Assembly (NCBI GenBank): GCA_951804985.1
Contig: OX638135.1
Coordinates: 69,697,833-69,761,832 of the forward strand
DNA from: Dryomyza anilis
Lineage: Eukaryota; Arthropoda; Insecta; Diptera; Dryomyzidae
Direction of reading: 5' to 3'
Length of the DNA: 64,000 bases
Shown here: positions 11,461 through 22,589 of the stretch, in pieces
Position numbering within the stretch: the first letter of the stretch is position 1
How the letters are laid out: each line of letters opens with the position of its first letter
Made by a program: the position numbers and the translations under genes
Notes under the pieces: generated by a model
Told to the model about the DNA's origin: nothing
Databases searched by the model: none
What the model saw: only the letters and a program-made list of their open reading frames with translations

Positions 11461-11710
11461 TGCTGTTTAAATGCTTTTTAAAAATTATTTATTGTTCTAA
11501 GATATCGAATCTAAAATCAAAAACGTTTTTTTTAAATGTTCATATGAAATTCGATCAAAAGTTGTAATATGCCCCTATATCTAATCCTTAAAATGTAGAA
11601 AAAGTAACAGATCCTAATATGAAATTACCCGCTAAAGTGGACCATTCCCCGATTACGCACTGAAATTCCTCACAAATAGGGGAATGCCCCTCCAGCTGGC
11701 ATCACTGGTC
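11461..11710. repeat. Dispersed repeat, right flank of the MITE
   Basis: It matches the reverse complement of about 16225-16480: shared blocks include 'aagatatcgaatctaaaa' variants, 'gtaacagatcctaat', 'ccattccccgattac' and 'cccctccag'. With the short segment before 10586 it forms one repeat copy split by the MITE. Confidence 0.75.
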
Positions 11711-13239
11711 GAAACTAAAAACTCATCAAAAAAAACCCACTGGCGGAACGCATACGTAGGATGCATGAATGAGTTCATGAAGCTAATGCACGAGTTTTTA
11801 CAGGCAATGTATACGTTCATACACTTTCAAACGACACTAACTGAATGGACAAATTCAAATATTGTGTGTATACATCCTTTAAGAAAGCGTGCATTGGCTA
11901 TATGAATAAGTTCATGTACGCTTTTTTACGGCGATTTAAAGTTCGGAACTCTTTTCACTGAAGGACAGTGCACTATGGGACAGAAACTTAGTCTAGCTCG
12001 CCGAAAATCAGAAATTAAAGTTTATTGCAGAAAGTTTAAAAATATGTCATTTTATTAATAATTTATGAAAACCTAGAGAACAAACAACAAATTATACACC
12101 CTAGTGAAAAATCCTTCTGTAGGCTTGCTTAAAATGAAAAAATTAAACAAGTGCTTTTCAAGAAATAAAAAGCACAAAATTTCAAATGGTTATTCGTGTT
12201 ATTCCTGATTATCTGTCAAAAACATAAAACAAAAATTACGTATTTTTTATACAAAAGTAGACATGGAAAAAAAAGCTTCCAAATTTGGAAAAAAAAGCTT
12301 CCAAAGATTTATGAGAATAAATCTTTTTACAGACATAATGTCAGAAATGTCTTCTTTCTAACGGTGCTAAACATGCCTGCATTAGTTTGCCACACGTCAT
12401 TTAAAATGAGTTTTAGTGATGAGAAAAGTACGAAAATCGTTAAATAATTTAACTAAATTTTGTTACTTTAATATGTCAGATTTTCATTTTCTGTAATTAT
12501 AGTTGACAAAATTGGCTCATATTTGATATGGTAGTTAAGAATTGTGGTATGTACCATAGTTCCTAATATTATCAGAATATCTCTTACGATGGTCAAGTTA
12601 TATAGTTTAAGAAGAATGGTTAGCGTGACAGTTGGCCAATCACGCCCATATTAAGAATGGTCATGTGCAATTACAGTATGTATCTAAATACCAATTATAA
12701 ACAAAATATCTCATTCCAAACAAAAGTTATAGTCATTTTACCATTTCAATTATATGACAGGTGGGCGTGGCAATGGACCAATCTTTAATTTTCAAATTGA
12801 AATCTATTCATAGAACATGTATGCTTAGTGTAAAGTTTCGTAAGGATTGGAGCAAAACTGTATTTAATAAAGTTCAGAAAAAAATCTGAACAAAAAAAAA
12901 TAAAGTTTCAAATATAAAGTTCTAAAGAAACTTTTTAAAGAACGTTTGAATCGTTTTGTAAATATAAAGTTCTTCAAATGAACAAAATATTTTGGTTTTC
13001 GCTCAACCTAAAAATTAAACTTCAAAAAAATTATATATGTTTGTAAACAAATTTTCTTTATGAAATTTTTGCATATTGTTGCCACATCTGACGACGCAAC
13101 TTGAGGTACAGTCGCTACAAATGATGCTACAGGCAAAAGTTGACGAAACCTTTGCTGAGTTTAAGAGAAGCAGCAGTACCAGATGAAAAGCACATGAAAC
13201 AACAGACAGCACAAACGCTGGGTCTACTCACGCTGCTCG
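11711..13239. other. Unassigned sequence with minor repeats
   Basis: A short block at about 11968-12007 ('gtgcactatgggacag', 'ttagtctagctcgccg') recurs at about 51410-51447 inside a hAT-like element, so it is repetitive. The 12490-12880 stretch contains 'cacgcccat' and 'gtgggcgtggc' motifs typical of dispersed insect repeats. No gene is supported. Confidence 0.45.
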
Positions 13240-13633
13240 TTGAGACGCTGCCGATCACGCTGCAAAGCGCTCAAGACACATCTTAGCGTTACACTTCATC
13301 GATCAGTTGTTGCAAGCATTAAGCGCAGAACCAAAGCTACTTAAACAAAATGAGAATGCATTGAATGCATTTGGAGCCTATTTTAAGAGCACCAGCACTT
13401 GACCAAAGTCTCATTGCCGCGCACGTACTATGCCAATTGAGACGCTGCCGATCACGCTGCAAAGCGCTCAAGACACATCTTAGCGTTACACTTCATCGAT
13501 CAGTTGATGCAAGCATTAAGCGCAGAACCAAAGCTACTTAAACAAAATGAGAATGCATTGAATGCATTTGGAGCCTATTTTAAGAGCACTAGCACTTGAC
13601 CAACGTCTCATTGCCGCGCACGTACTATGCCAT
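13240..13633. repeat. 197-bp tandem duplication
   Basis: 13240-13436 and 13437-13633 are near-identical direct copies, each starting at 'ttgagacgctgccgatcacg' and ending at 'gtactatgcca'. The unit is markedly less AT-rich than its surroundings. Short frames across it are not consistently open in both copies, so I do not call a protein. The origin of the unit is unknown. Confidence 0.85.
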
Positions 13634-14099
13634 TTGCACAAACGCAATGAAGACGCAATGTCGCACGCAATTATATATGTCGCCTGGGCTGGCTCGAAGT
13701 CATTGTTACTACAACCAGCTTGCAAAAGGACATTCCCGTCGATTTCTTTCTAAACTGCAGATTTAGATTAACTTTACCCATTACTCATCAGGCGCATCAT
13801 GATGCCGCAGTTTTATTACGCGACAAAAGTACTCAAATAATGTTCTCTGTCGAGCCTGTGTTTTAGCTTGCTTCGTACACTTAAAATCCAAACCCTTTAA
13901 ATTCCTATAACTACCACTCGGCAGCTTTTATTTATCTTGAGGGATTTGTACTATCACAATCTTCCATATCTCCTAGATGAGAAACCTATTTCATGTTTTA
14001 ATTTTATAACAATTAAGGCCATTGTTATATGTTTGATGTCCTGTCGCGATGCGCAGGAGAACTGGAAATTGGTTGTTGCTATTATAACAGTTTGGTGCT

Positions 14100-14280
14100 A
14101 CACTCCTGAAGCCGAGATCTGGCTGAGCTCGGTCACCATAAGAGCTGTGCGTATTTGTGTTCATAGTGGTGGGACCTACTGTTAATGACGAATCCGAACG
14201 ACGGAGGTAAGAGCGCGGTATAGAACAATGTTTTCTATGAAAAGATAGTGTTAGCTCCAGCCCTGATTTGAACATGCTAC
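14100..14280 (-). mobile_element. tRNA-derived SINE, copy 3 (head degraded)
   Basis: It shares with copy 2 the body blocks 'gtgcgtatttgt', 'agtggtgggacct' and 'gttttctatgaaaagat'. The minus-strand B-box remnant 'GTTCAAATCAGGGCT' lies at the head. The A-box part is missing. Confidence 0.65.
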
Positions 14281-14559
14281 GGGATAGAAAATTGCATCAT
14301 TATTTTGTAACGACCACAATACTCTGTAAATGTGTCTTAAAATTGTATGAAAGTCTCAAGTTTATTTGTGTCTGAACTTTATTTTAAAATTTCAAAAATA
14401 AAGTTCTGTACAAAAACTTTACATATGAATTTTAAACATAACGTTTTTTTTTGTAACATATAATTTCGTTTCATTCAGATAAAACCCTTTATTTTTTTGT
14501 TTTGTTCAGAACTAAACGTTTGAAAAAGCTATTGTTTTTGTTTTTTTTTTCATTTCGTA

Positions 14560-15421
14560 CCCCTGGTTTTATGTTTTTGAATTCTCAATCGGCCTGAGTT
14601 CTGGACAGTTTGGAGGATTGGCTTATCTAGGCACCAAAATCACTGCATTTTGTTGGATCCACTCTAAGGCCGTTTTGCTGTAGTGACATGAAGCGAGGTA
14701 AGGCCAAAAAAATGTGGACACTTCATATTGGCGTAAAAATGGAAGCAATCTCTTTTGCAAGCATTCCTTCACATATATTTCGCAATTAATTGTACCCGAT
14801 GTCACGAATGAGCTGCTTCTTTTTTCACAACTGCAATTGCCTGCCAAACAAGGAATTTCTTTGGGAATTTTGTCATTTTTTTTTTATTTGAATTTTTCAG
14901 CGACATTTCCTCGAGAATCGTCTGTATAAAATTCCTGCCCAGGTAGCTGAGAAAAGTCCGATAAAACATAAGTTTCGTCGTCCATTATGCACCAATCGAA
15001 TTTTTTAAAAAAATCTTGGTTCAGCTTTTTAGCTCGTTGTTTTGTGGTTTCATTCTTGACGGCATTTCTATCCGGAACTTTTTGGACCTTGTACGTCTTC
15101 ATCCCAGCTTTTTTCTTAGTCCTGCGCACGAAAGATTCTGAGCAATCCGCCTTTCTCGCCAATTTCTTTCCGGATATGCTTGGATCTTTCTTTAAAATAT
15201 TCTTCGACTTTTCACGATCATGTGGGCCTTTTTTTACCAGAACCTTTCTTCCGATCAATACTCAGGTCTTCCTTAAAGCGTTTGATAACGCGAGAAATGG
15301 TCTTAGGGTTAGCCCCTACCTCCTTGGCAATTTTTTTAAAAGACCAACTAGGTTGTTTTTGAAAAATTTTAATTATATTTTCTCGCACTTCCACTTCGTT
15401 TGCCATTTTCGCGTTAAACAA
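14560..15421 (-). pseudogene. Mariner-type transposase pseudogene, DD37E-like
   Basis: The minus strand encodes an N-terminal helix-turn-helix ('SWSFKKIAKEVGANPKTI', about 15300-15400), a second DNA-binding helix region, the first catalytic aspartate in 'CIMDDETYV' (about 14960-14990), then 'FFWPYLASCHYSKTALEW' and 'NPPNCPELRPIE'. Tc1/mariner transposases cut and paste DNA with a D-D-E/D triad. Counting from the expected second Asp to the final Glu gives 37 intervening residues, which indicates the DD37E group. The second Asp position is Tyr here. There is a stop between 'VPR' and 'NPPN', and frameshifts near 14850 and 15240. It is inactive. Terminal repeats were not identified. Confidence 0.8.
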
Positions 15422-15520
15422 ATTTTGTATTGACTATAACTGACACAAATTATTTTCTGCCATTTAATTCAGAGCTACTATGATCAAATTTTTTTAATTT
15501 GAGTCTTGCAATAGCACATT

Positions 15521-16245
15521 ATGGGAAGATATGTAACGGACAATTTTATTCGACGCAGTCCTTAGTAGTAAATGCAGAGCATCTGATTCAGAGCTTTGTA
15601 AGATATTTAAAGCAACTAGAAACGGTTTCAATGAATTTGGAAACGACCTAACCAAACTTTTAACAAATTTCAACATTATGAAACTTTGTTTAAAGAATTC
15701 AAATACGCTGAAGACCCTATTTTAAAAAAGCCATCACCGAAAAAAAAGAACAATTTGAATTTACGAAGCTCAAAAAATAAATTGCTAAGCACTTTTAATC
15801 TGCCCAACCAGACAGTTTCAAATGAGGTGCTTGGTGACGATCTTAGTAATGATAACAATAATAATAATAAAACTGGACCTCCTATACCTATCTCAAACAA
15901 ACCTCCTGCTATAGAATCAATGGAAATAAATACAACCGAACCTCTTTTACCATCGGAAAATACTTCAAGAAGCTGTGAGAATTGGTTATTATACCTCCTA
16001 AAAAAACGAAGATGATATAAAATATTATATATCATCGAAGATTAAATTGTGTGCTGATGTCTCAGTATATAAGTTCAATTTTCAATACTCGAGACAAAGA
16101 TCATCATTTAAAATCAATATTCCAGAGCAATTTTTCGCTGCCGTGTTAGACATATCTTTTTGGCCACGAAATACTTTAATACATACATTTATTTATAAAG
16201 CAAATAGTAGACCTTTAAATGTGGTGCATCTACCCCAGAGATTCC
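15521..16245 (+). pseudogene. LINE ORF1 remnant
   Basis: One frame from about 15660 to 16015 gives a Lys/Asn-rich, low-complexity stretch. After a frame change, 16047-16240 reads with 'YSRQRSSFKINIPEQF' and 'ISFWPRNTLIH...VHLPQ'. This layout, a linker followed by a short conserved domain ending in an FWP motif, resembles the C-terminus of ORF1 in some Jockey/CR1-group insect LINEs. ORF1 proteins bind the LINE RNA. No ORF2 follows; another repeat starts at about 16225. The match is from memory of the family and not certain. Confidence 0.4.
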
Positions 16246-16530
16246 AACTGGAGGGGAACTCCCCAATTTGTGGGGAATTTCAGTCTTAGTGGGTAATCGG
16301 GGAATAGTCCACTTTTGGCGGAGAATTTCAAATTAGGATCTGTTACATTTCTAAGGATTAGAATATAGGGACATATTTAAACTTTTGATCGAATTTCATA
16401 TGAAAATTTTAAAACAAACGTTTTTACTTTTATATTCGATATCTTAGTACAATAAATAATTTTTGAAATGAATTTAAACAGCATGCTTTGACTTCAACGC
16501 TTTCAATTCGTTTGGAAAATAATCCTTTTA
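16225..16530 (-). repeat. Dispersed repeat, copy with uninterrupted (empty) site
   Basis: Reverse complement of the repeat that flanks the MITE at 10586-11460. It reads continuously through the position where that MITE is inserted (GCATGC at about 16481-16486). Confidence 0.75.
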
Positions 16531-16608
16531 TATTATCCATTTTGTTTTTAAAACAATATTTTAATTAGTTTAAAAAAAGTAGCTACATATATATGATTTT
16601 ATATCATT

Positions 16609-17447
16609 ATACCCTACACCTATGAGGTACAGGGTATATTAACTTTGTGCATATATTGTAACGCCCCTTAGGAGGCGTGTCCGGTATGGAAAAGTATATA
16701 TATTCTTGATCAGCATCACCACCCGAGTCCGTTTAGCCATGTCCGTCTGTCTTGTTGTCTTGCTGTCCTGCTGTTTTGCTGTCCGTATACACGATAACTT
16801 GAGAAATACTGCTTAGAATGCGATAAAATGTCGTTTCAATACTTTTTAGTCAAAAGTTAGTTTTGTCAATGTAAATGAGCCAAATTGGTCAACGGACACG
16901 CCACTTTTATATAGTCACTTTTATAAAACTCTTTTTGAACCAATAACTCAAAAAGTATTCAAGATATACATATAAAATTGAAAATGTATTGTTAGAATTC
17001 ACCTAAAAAATGTGATCCGAAAATGGCCGTGATACGCCCACATTTGATTTTTTTATTACTTCTCGCTATTTCATTGTGGACATTTTATTCGCAAATTATT
17101 GAAAACAAAATTATGAAATATTAGCCTTAAATCTCTACATATGTTTTAAAAGTGGGCGTGATTCGCCCACATTTATTTTTCTACATGTTTCAATATTTTT
17201 TTTTTTTTTACTTTTACATCAATTTTTTAAATTAATGGTATATATACGTCGTCAGAAATTTCATATGTAAATAATATACTGAGTGTAAAAGTGTTCAGCA
17301 TAATTACGAACTTTGAAGGTAGGTATACAATTATATTTCCCACATTAATATTCACACCAAAGTGTAGGGTATTCCATAGTCCGACCGACTATAAAAGTCC
17401 GTCCCATGTGACCGAACTTACCCATGTGACCTAACTTTCCCAACTCG
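16609..17447 (-). mobile_element. Dispersed hairpin-ended repeat, copy B (full length)
   Basis: The element runs from the block 'agttgggaaagttaggtc' (minus strand, at the right edge) to a terminal hairpin at 16609-16636, 'ACCCTACACC' pairing with 'GGTACAGGGT'. The interior carries 'gtccgtctgtcttg', 'gtcaacggacacgcc' and 'gggcgtgattcgccca'. The two ends are not inverted repeats of each other. One end with a hairpin and no TIR recalls Helitron-like non-autonomous elements, but I see no TC start or CTRR end, so the class stays open. Confidence 0.8.
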
Positions 17448-18957
17448 TTTTTAAACTATGTTTAATTTTTTTTCTTATAAAATTTAGAAAATGTATTTGT
17501 GGTTTATTTTTTTTTTCTTTTCTTAAATTGCATGAGAACATATTTTAATAATTAAATATTTTAATTAAATTTTAAATTTAATAATTAGTGCATTAAATAA
17601 TAGTTTATTTAATGAAAAATTTAAGAGGTCAATGGCATTGATTATATTATTTTAGTGGCTGTAACTTTTACAAAAATTACGAAATGAAAGAGAATGAAAG
17701 AGGGACTTACTTTGGTTGTTGCATTTCTCCCACGATGAAAGATCGATTTAGATCTTTTCATTAGTGTAGGTGGGTGTATTCAATGAGCGAGAGTGGAAGC
17801 TTTGGCTTGGGATTTTAATATCGAAAGCCTATGTTCTCAACATGTTGCGGGCAATGCTTACCAAAATTTTGCTTTATATATTTTTTTTATATGTTTAAAA
17901 CTTCATTACGTTAAACGTAATTTATTTATAAAATCTTTTATTTATATAAGTTTTTTCCGATTATTTTCTTTTAGAGGATTAAACTCATTTTGTCTTTTTT
18001 TTTCAATTATTATATTTTTTTTTTATTTTTACCACATCTTTAGACAATTTTTTGTTTATATTATTTAATTTTATATGGAATATTTTTATATATTTCTTCT
18101 TTTATGTACTATTATACATATTTTTCTATATACATATTTTTTGTGCTATTTTTTTTTTCTTTGCTATTGGCATATAGCACATTTGTCTATTTTTTTTAAT
18201 ACATATCAATTCTTTTTAACACATTTTTTTTTAAATCACCTTTTTATTTTTGAAGGAAATCATTTTTTCTTATACCGTGTATTTTTTTTTTATTATTTTT
18301 GGAACATTTGTTTTTTCCTTATGCACTTATTACCACTTTTGTTAATTTATTTGTTTTTTATTTACACTATTTTGCTCGATATCAAAACCAAGCACATTGC
18401 ACTACAGTGGATCAGTTCTTTGGAGGTCAAATAGACAGCTATGGATTCGAAATATGTTTCGAACTTGAGACGATGTTTCTGATGAAGAGTCAAGTCCATG
18501 CAGATGCAATGGGAGTGAGAAAGTATTATTTGGTGCCAATCAGTGTAATTTCGTTAGATAATTACAAAAAAAAAAATGTTTACGAACAATATAATTTACC
18601 CTTTATTAGGATGGCACTAAAGAGAGTGATACAAATTTGAATCACTCGCCAGAGATAGTTGTGGATTAAAAATCAAATTTAAGAGAAATATCTAATAATA
18701 AAGAAAATTAACTAAAATATTATTTACATGAGAGTATTGCTGCAGCTATAATACTACTCGCTTTAAAAATTCCAATATGCGGGAAATACAAATAAATGTG
18801 CAGCAAAAGGTTAAATAATTTGTAAACATCACATATTTTGTTTTATTTGTGAGATGTTTCTTATAAACATCACGAAAAGTGACATATTTGTGGTAGATTC
18901 ACTTCAACTATTAGAGAAATATTTAGAATTGCTGCAAATATTTATATATTTCATAGA
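17448..18957. other. T-rich spacer with one short unexplained ORF
   Basis: 17860-18380 is strongly T-rich and gives Phe/Tyr-rich pseudo-ORFs with no support. At 18380-18640 the composition becomes normal and one plus-strand frame stays open for about 85 codons (beginning near 'CTTVDQFFGG'). I do not recognise it and it has no second copy here. It could be the edge of an unidentified transposon. Confidence 0.4.
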
Positions 18958-19126
18958 TACACGCTGCAAAAAAAGGGCTCTCCCAAACATAATTTTGCAG
19001 GCATTAACATAAATGTTTGGAATTTTATGTAAACATAATATATAATTGACTGATAAATCATTTGTAAACAGGGTTGTATTGAGACTTGAACAGTGTTGTA
19101 ATCCCGGAAACATTTTATAAATATAT

Positions 19127-19866
19127 AAATATTTGAACCGAAACATAAATATGTTCAAAGTAAAACATGAGCGACGTGAATATAAATATGTTTCCTGTGA
19201 AGCATATCAGTTGTTTCAGGTCAAAAAGTAGTATGTTTGCATAGAAACATATTTAAATATTTTATAAAAAAATCCTGAAAATAAAATGTTTTTTTTAAAT
19301 TTTTTTATTAAAAATCTTTAAACATGCACAGTAGGAATTTATAATAATTGAATTCATATACAAATTTTTAAACGCATAAATAAATAATTGGTTTAAAACT
19401 GCAAGTATAAGTGACAGCAACAATGAATACACAATTGCACCAGCAGACGCTAAACCAGACAATCCAGGCTCGCTTTATATTTGGTACAGTTACAGTATAT
19501 ATTTGAACCGAAACATAAATATGTTCAAAGTAAAACATGAGCGACGTGAATATAAATATGTTTCCTGTGAAGCATATCAGTTGTTTCAGGTCAAAAAGTA
19601 GTATGTTTGCATAGAAACATATTTTAATATTTTTGAAAAAAATCCTGAAAATAAAATGTTTTTTTTAAATTTTTTTATTAAAAATCTTTAAACATGCACA
19701 GTAGGAATTTATAATAATTGAATTCATATACAAATTTTTAAACGCATAAATAAATAATTGGTTTAAAACTGCAAGTATAAGTGACAGCAACAATGAATAC
19801 ACAATTGCACCAGCAGACGCTAAACCAGACAATCCAGGCTCGCTTTATATTTGGTACAGTTACAGT
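19127..19866. repeat. 370-bp tandem duplication inside DNA element copy 1
   Basis: 19127-19496 and 19497-19866 are nearly identical. The other copy of the element (32.7-34.2 kb) has a single unit, so this is a secondary duplication after insertion or in a source copy. Confidence 0.85.
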
Positions 19867-19978
19867 TGGTCTCAGTACAGCACATAGCGTAGGCAAGGAA
19901 TTCACGGAGGCTTTTGTAAAAAAACATGCCAAATTGAAAATCGAAACACTGATTTTTATTTGTGGTTTTTTCACATAG
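19781..19978 (+). other. Short conserved frame within DNA element
   Basis: A 65-codon frame ('LHQQTLN' ... 'ARFIFGTVTV' ... 'STAHSVGKEFTEAFVKKHAK') is preserved with few changes in the second copy at 33267-33500. Conservation over the shared core is compatible either with recent common descent or with a small captured coding piece. It resembles no transposase that I know and is far too short to be one. Confidence 0.3.
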
Positions 19979-20161
19979 TTTCAGAAATTATATACTCCAC
20001 TTTATTATACTCTGTTACTATTAGTACTTTTTATAACACAATGTACATATTTATTTAATTTACAAATAACAAAATTATTACCGACGCGAACACGTTTTGT
20101 CAACGAATAAAAAAAAACGTACGCAAAAAATGCCGATCAACGAGTGTCAACTTTATATACA

Positions 20162-21127
20162 CACCAAATCGACCAGGGGTTGGAACTCACCTTCTTCGAT
20201 TTCAATGAAATCTTAACTGATAAAGGGTATCGAGACATGCACTAAAGATTTTTTTTTTTATTTTTTCCGACCACTACTTCCAGAGAAACAGTGGCTCAAA
20301 GTTGGAAAAAAGTGCCAAAAATCACTTTTGTACTGTTGTTCATATTTAAATATCTCTTGAACTATAAATGCTAAATTTTTTTTTTTTGTATAGAAATAAA
20401 ATTTTTTTTTCTACACAAAAAGTTGTAATAATTCCTGAATATATATGTAACTCTGATTTCTAAAATGAAGTCAGTTTTATCATATTCAATCTAGTTTTTG
20501 AGATATTGATTTTGGCATATAGTTTTTACGATTTTCGAAAAATGGTATATATTTCAAAACCTAGAGATAATTTGATAAAACTGACGCCATTTTCGAAATT
20601 TTACTTTTGTAAAAAATATATTTTTTTTTAATAAAAAAAATATTGATAAAATTTAGAAAATAATAATTTTTTAAAATATGATGCAATCAAAATACCATCT
20701 TGAAATTTTGCATGAACATTAACAATAAATTGACGAAAATTTACGATTTTTTTTCAGAATTTTAAATAGGGTCCTTTTTAAGGATCACTATTTTGAAGTG
20801 CAAGGATAATGACCACGAGCCACATGTTACCGTTTGGAAATTACAACTTAATTTTTCTAAAAGCTTGTTTTATTAGCTTTAAAACGAGCCATTAACGGAG
20901 TTTCTAGCATTTCTAGTTCAAGAGATATTTAAATATGAACAACAGTACAAAAGTGATTTTTGGCACTATTTTTCCAACTTTGAGCCACTGTATCTCTGGA
21001 AGTAGTGGTCGGAAAAAATAAAAAAAAAATGTTAGTGCATGTCTCAATACCCTTTATCAGTTGCCAAAAGTTCATTAAGATCGAAAAGGTAAAATCTCAA
21101 ATTTGACTTTTTTTTGTCGATTTGGTG
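20162..21127. mobile_element. Foldback element with ~200-bp inverted arms
   Basis: The arms at about 20162-20363 and 20930-21127 are inverted copies of each other: 'caccaaatcgac', 'gataaagggtat', 'cgaccactacttccagag', 'gtgccaaaaatcacttttg', 'tatttaaatatctcttgaac'. The centre is AT-rich and non-coding. It interrupts DNA element copy 1, since the 32.7-kb copy lacks it. Confidence 0.85.
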
Positions 21128-21710
21128 CGGAATATCCCATACAAGAATTCAGTATGTTTAAAATGACCCTATACATACTTCAAACGACTACAAAAGAGAC
21201 GTAGGTAGAAAATTCTGCTCAACGAGTGCCAACTACGTATACAAGAAGAATGTAGCAAGAATACATTTTTAAATCCTATTTCTTTTTTGTTTGTTTTTAA
21301 ACATCAATATGTTCAAACGATGGCAAAAGATGGCGTAGGTAGAAAATGCTGCACAACGTTGCCAACTTCGTCAGTTGATAAATTATCGACTTAAGACGAG
21401 CGTGGCTAACATACGTTGTATTTAGATTTGATTAGCATTTTCTGTGTTTCGAAACATAGTTTTAACCAAGTAAATTGCCAAGAAACAGTTAATTCAAATG
21501 CAATTAAAATTTTATGTTGGTATTATAAAATATTTATGGTAAATTTGACAGATTCATCTGGACAATATAATAATGTTTACACGTGAACAAAAATAAATTC
21601 AATATCGATTATAATTTAATTACACTTCTTTCCTAATACATGTATGGCAATTTCGTATTACTTTTTAATCACATTTAAACATATTCAAACAAATCTTTTC
21701 TATCCGTGTA

Positions 21711-22579
21711 TTAATGCTTTTGTGGCAAACTATTAATATTGTCTAAATATCACAAAAAGTGTCAAATATTTGACATGAATAATTTGCAACTGCAATGATG
21801 TTTAAGGCTCTAATGTTTTTCAACATCTTTCGTTTTCTTAGTTTATTAAAAAAAACATACTTGATGACGTAAAATGTCGAAATGAATTGTTTGATCGGTT
21901 TGCAATTTCACTTGCAAGTTTATTCAGAAAACCAAAATTAATATAATTATTTATTGTTCAGAGAAAAAAAATTACAAGAGTTTTCGATAATAAATTTGAA
22001 GGTAAAGAATTCTCAAGCAAGTAGAGCAATGTATTAAATTTTAATATCGACGACTAGATGGCGTTTAAAACGGATGTGCGACACAATACAAAAAAAAAAA
22101 ATGTTAAATAATATTCAAGAATAAAAAAAAAAAAATTGCAGCTACAAGCGCTTGTACAAAATATTCTTTAAATTGGAATACATTTTAAATAAATTAATCA
22201 AATTTATTTGTTATTTGAAAATTTTGAATGAAACACGAAATAAATATCGAATCCACAAATTTAGTTATTTTATTCTGAAAAAATGTATTCTTTATATAAA
22301 AAATTCAATAATTATTTTTTATATAAAGAATAAATTATTTTATTCATAAGTTTTTTATTATATAAAATAAAAATATCCTTTTACTGACACGATGAATAAA
22401 AACAGATTTTAGTTATTTAAATTCATTTATTAAATAATATTGTTTAATTTATTTTCCGACAAATTGTACCTCTGTATGTTTAAAATGTCTGGAATATGTA
22501 TGTATGTTTGGATGTATGAACGACTAGACAGCACGCATATATTTCACAGCGAGCGCGGGACCAATTTCACAGACAGCGT
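21711..22579. other. AT-rich spacer
   Basis: Homopolymer-rich, AT-rich DNA. No coding or bounded repeat is seen. Confidence 0.5.
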
Positions 22580-22589
22580 TGGTCAATTT
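22580..22589. repeat. Candidate target-site duplication of the RTE LINE
   Basis: TGGTCAATTT lies directly beyond the TAAG tail and recurs at 25473-25482. If both are the duplicated target, the element would extend about 180 bases past the apparent 5' UTR into AT-rich sequence. A chance match is not excluded. Confidence 0.4.

Larger units (their letters stand above)
18960..21708. mobile_element. TA-flanked DNA element, copy 1 (enlarged)
   Basis: The left end CACGCTGCAAAAAAA and the right end CTATCCGTG give short inverted termini (CACGC/CACGG) with TA outside each (18958-18959 and 21709-21710). It matches the 1.48-kb copy at 32.7-34.2 kb along its length. Relative to that copy it carries a 370-bp tandem duplication and a foldback insertion of about 970 bp. 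The left half has many AACAT/ATGTTT motifs, including the palindrome-like GAACATAAATATGTTC, which could be transposase-binding subterminal repeats. No transposase is present. Confidence 0.75.

Noticed and set aside
13240..13633. CRISPR-like array
   Set aside because: Only two long direct copies without spacers, in a eukaryotic transposon-rich context.
15676..16035. Minus-strand ORF opposite the LINE ORF1 remnant
   Set aside because: Leucine/phenylalanine-rich shadow of the Lys/Asn-rich plus-strand frame.
16609..17447. Firm Helitron/DINE-1 assignment for the hairpin-ended repeat
   Set aside because: The 3' hairpin fits, but the TC start, CTRR end and AT insertion site could not be shown.
17793..18434. 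Phe/Tyr-rich ORFs resembling membrane proteins
   Set aside because: They arise from T-rich DNA, with no conserved motif and no second copy.
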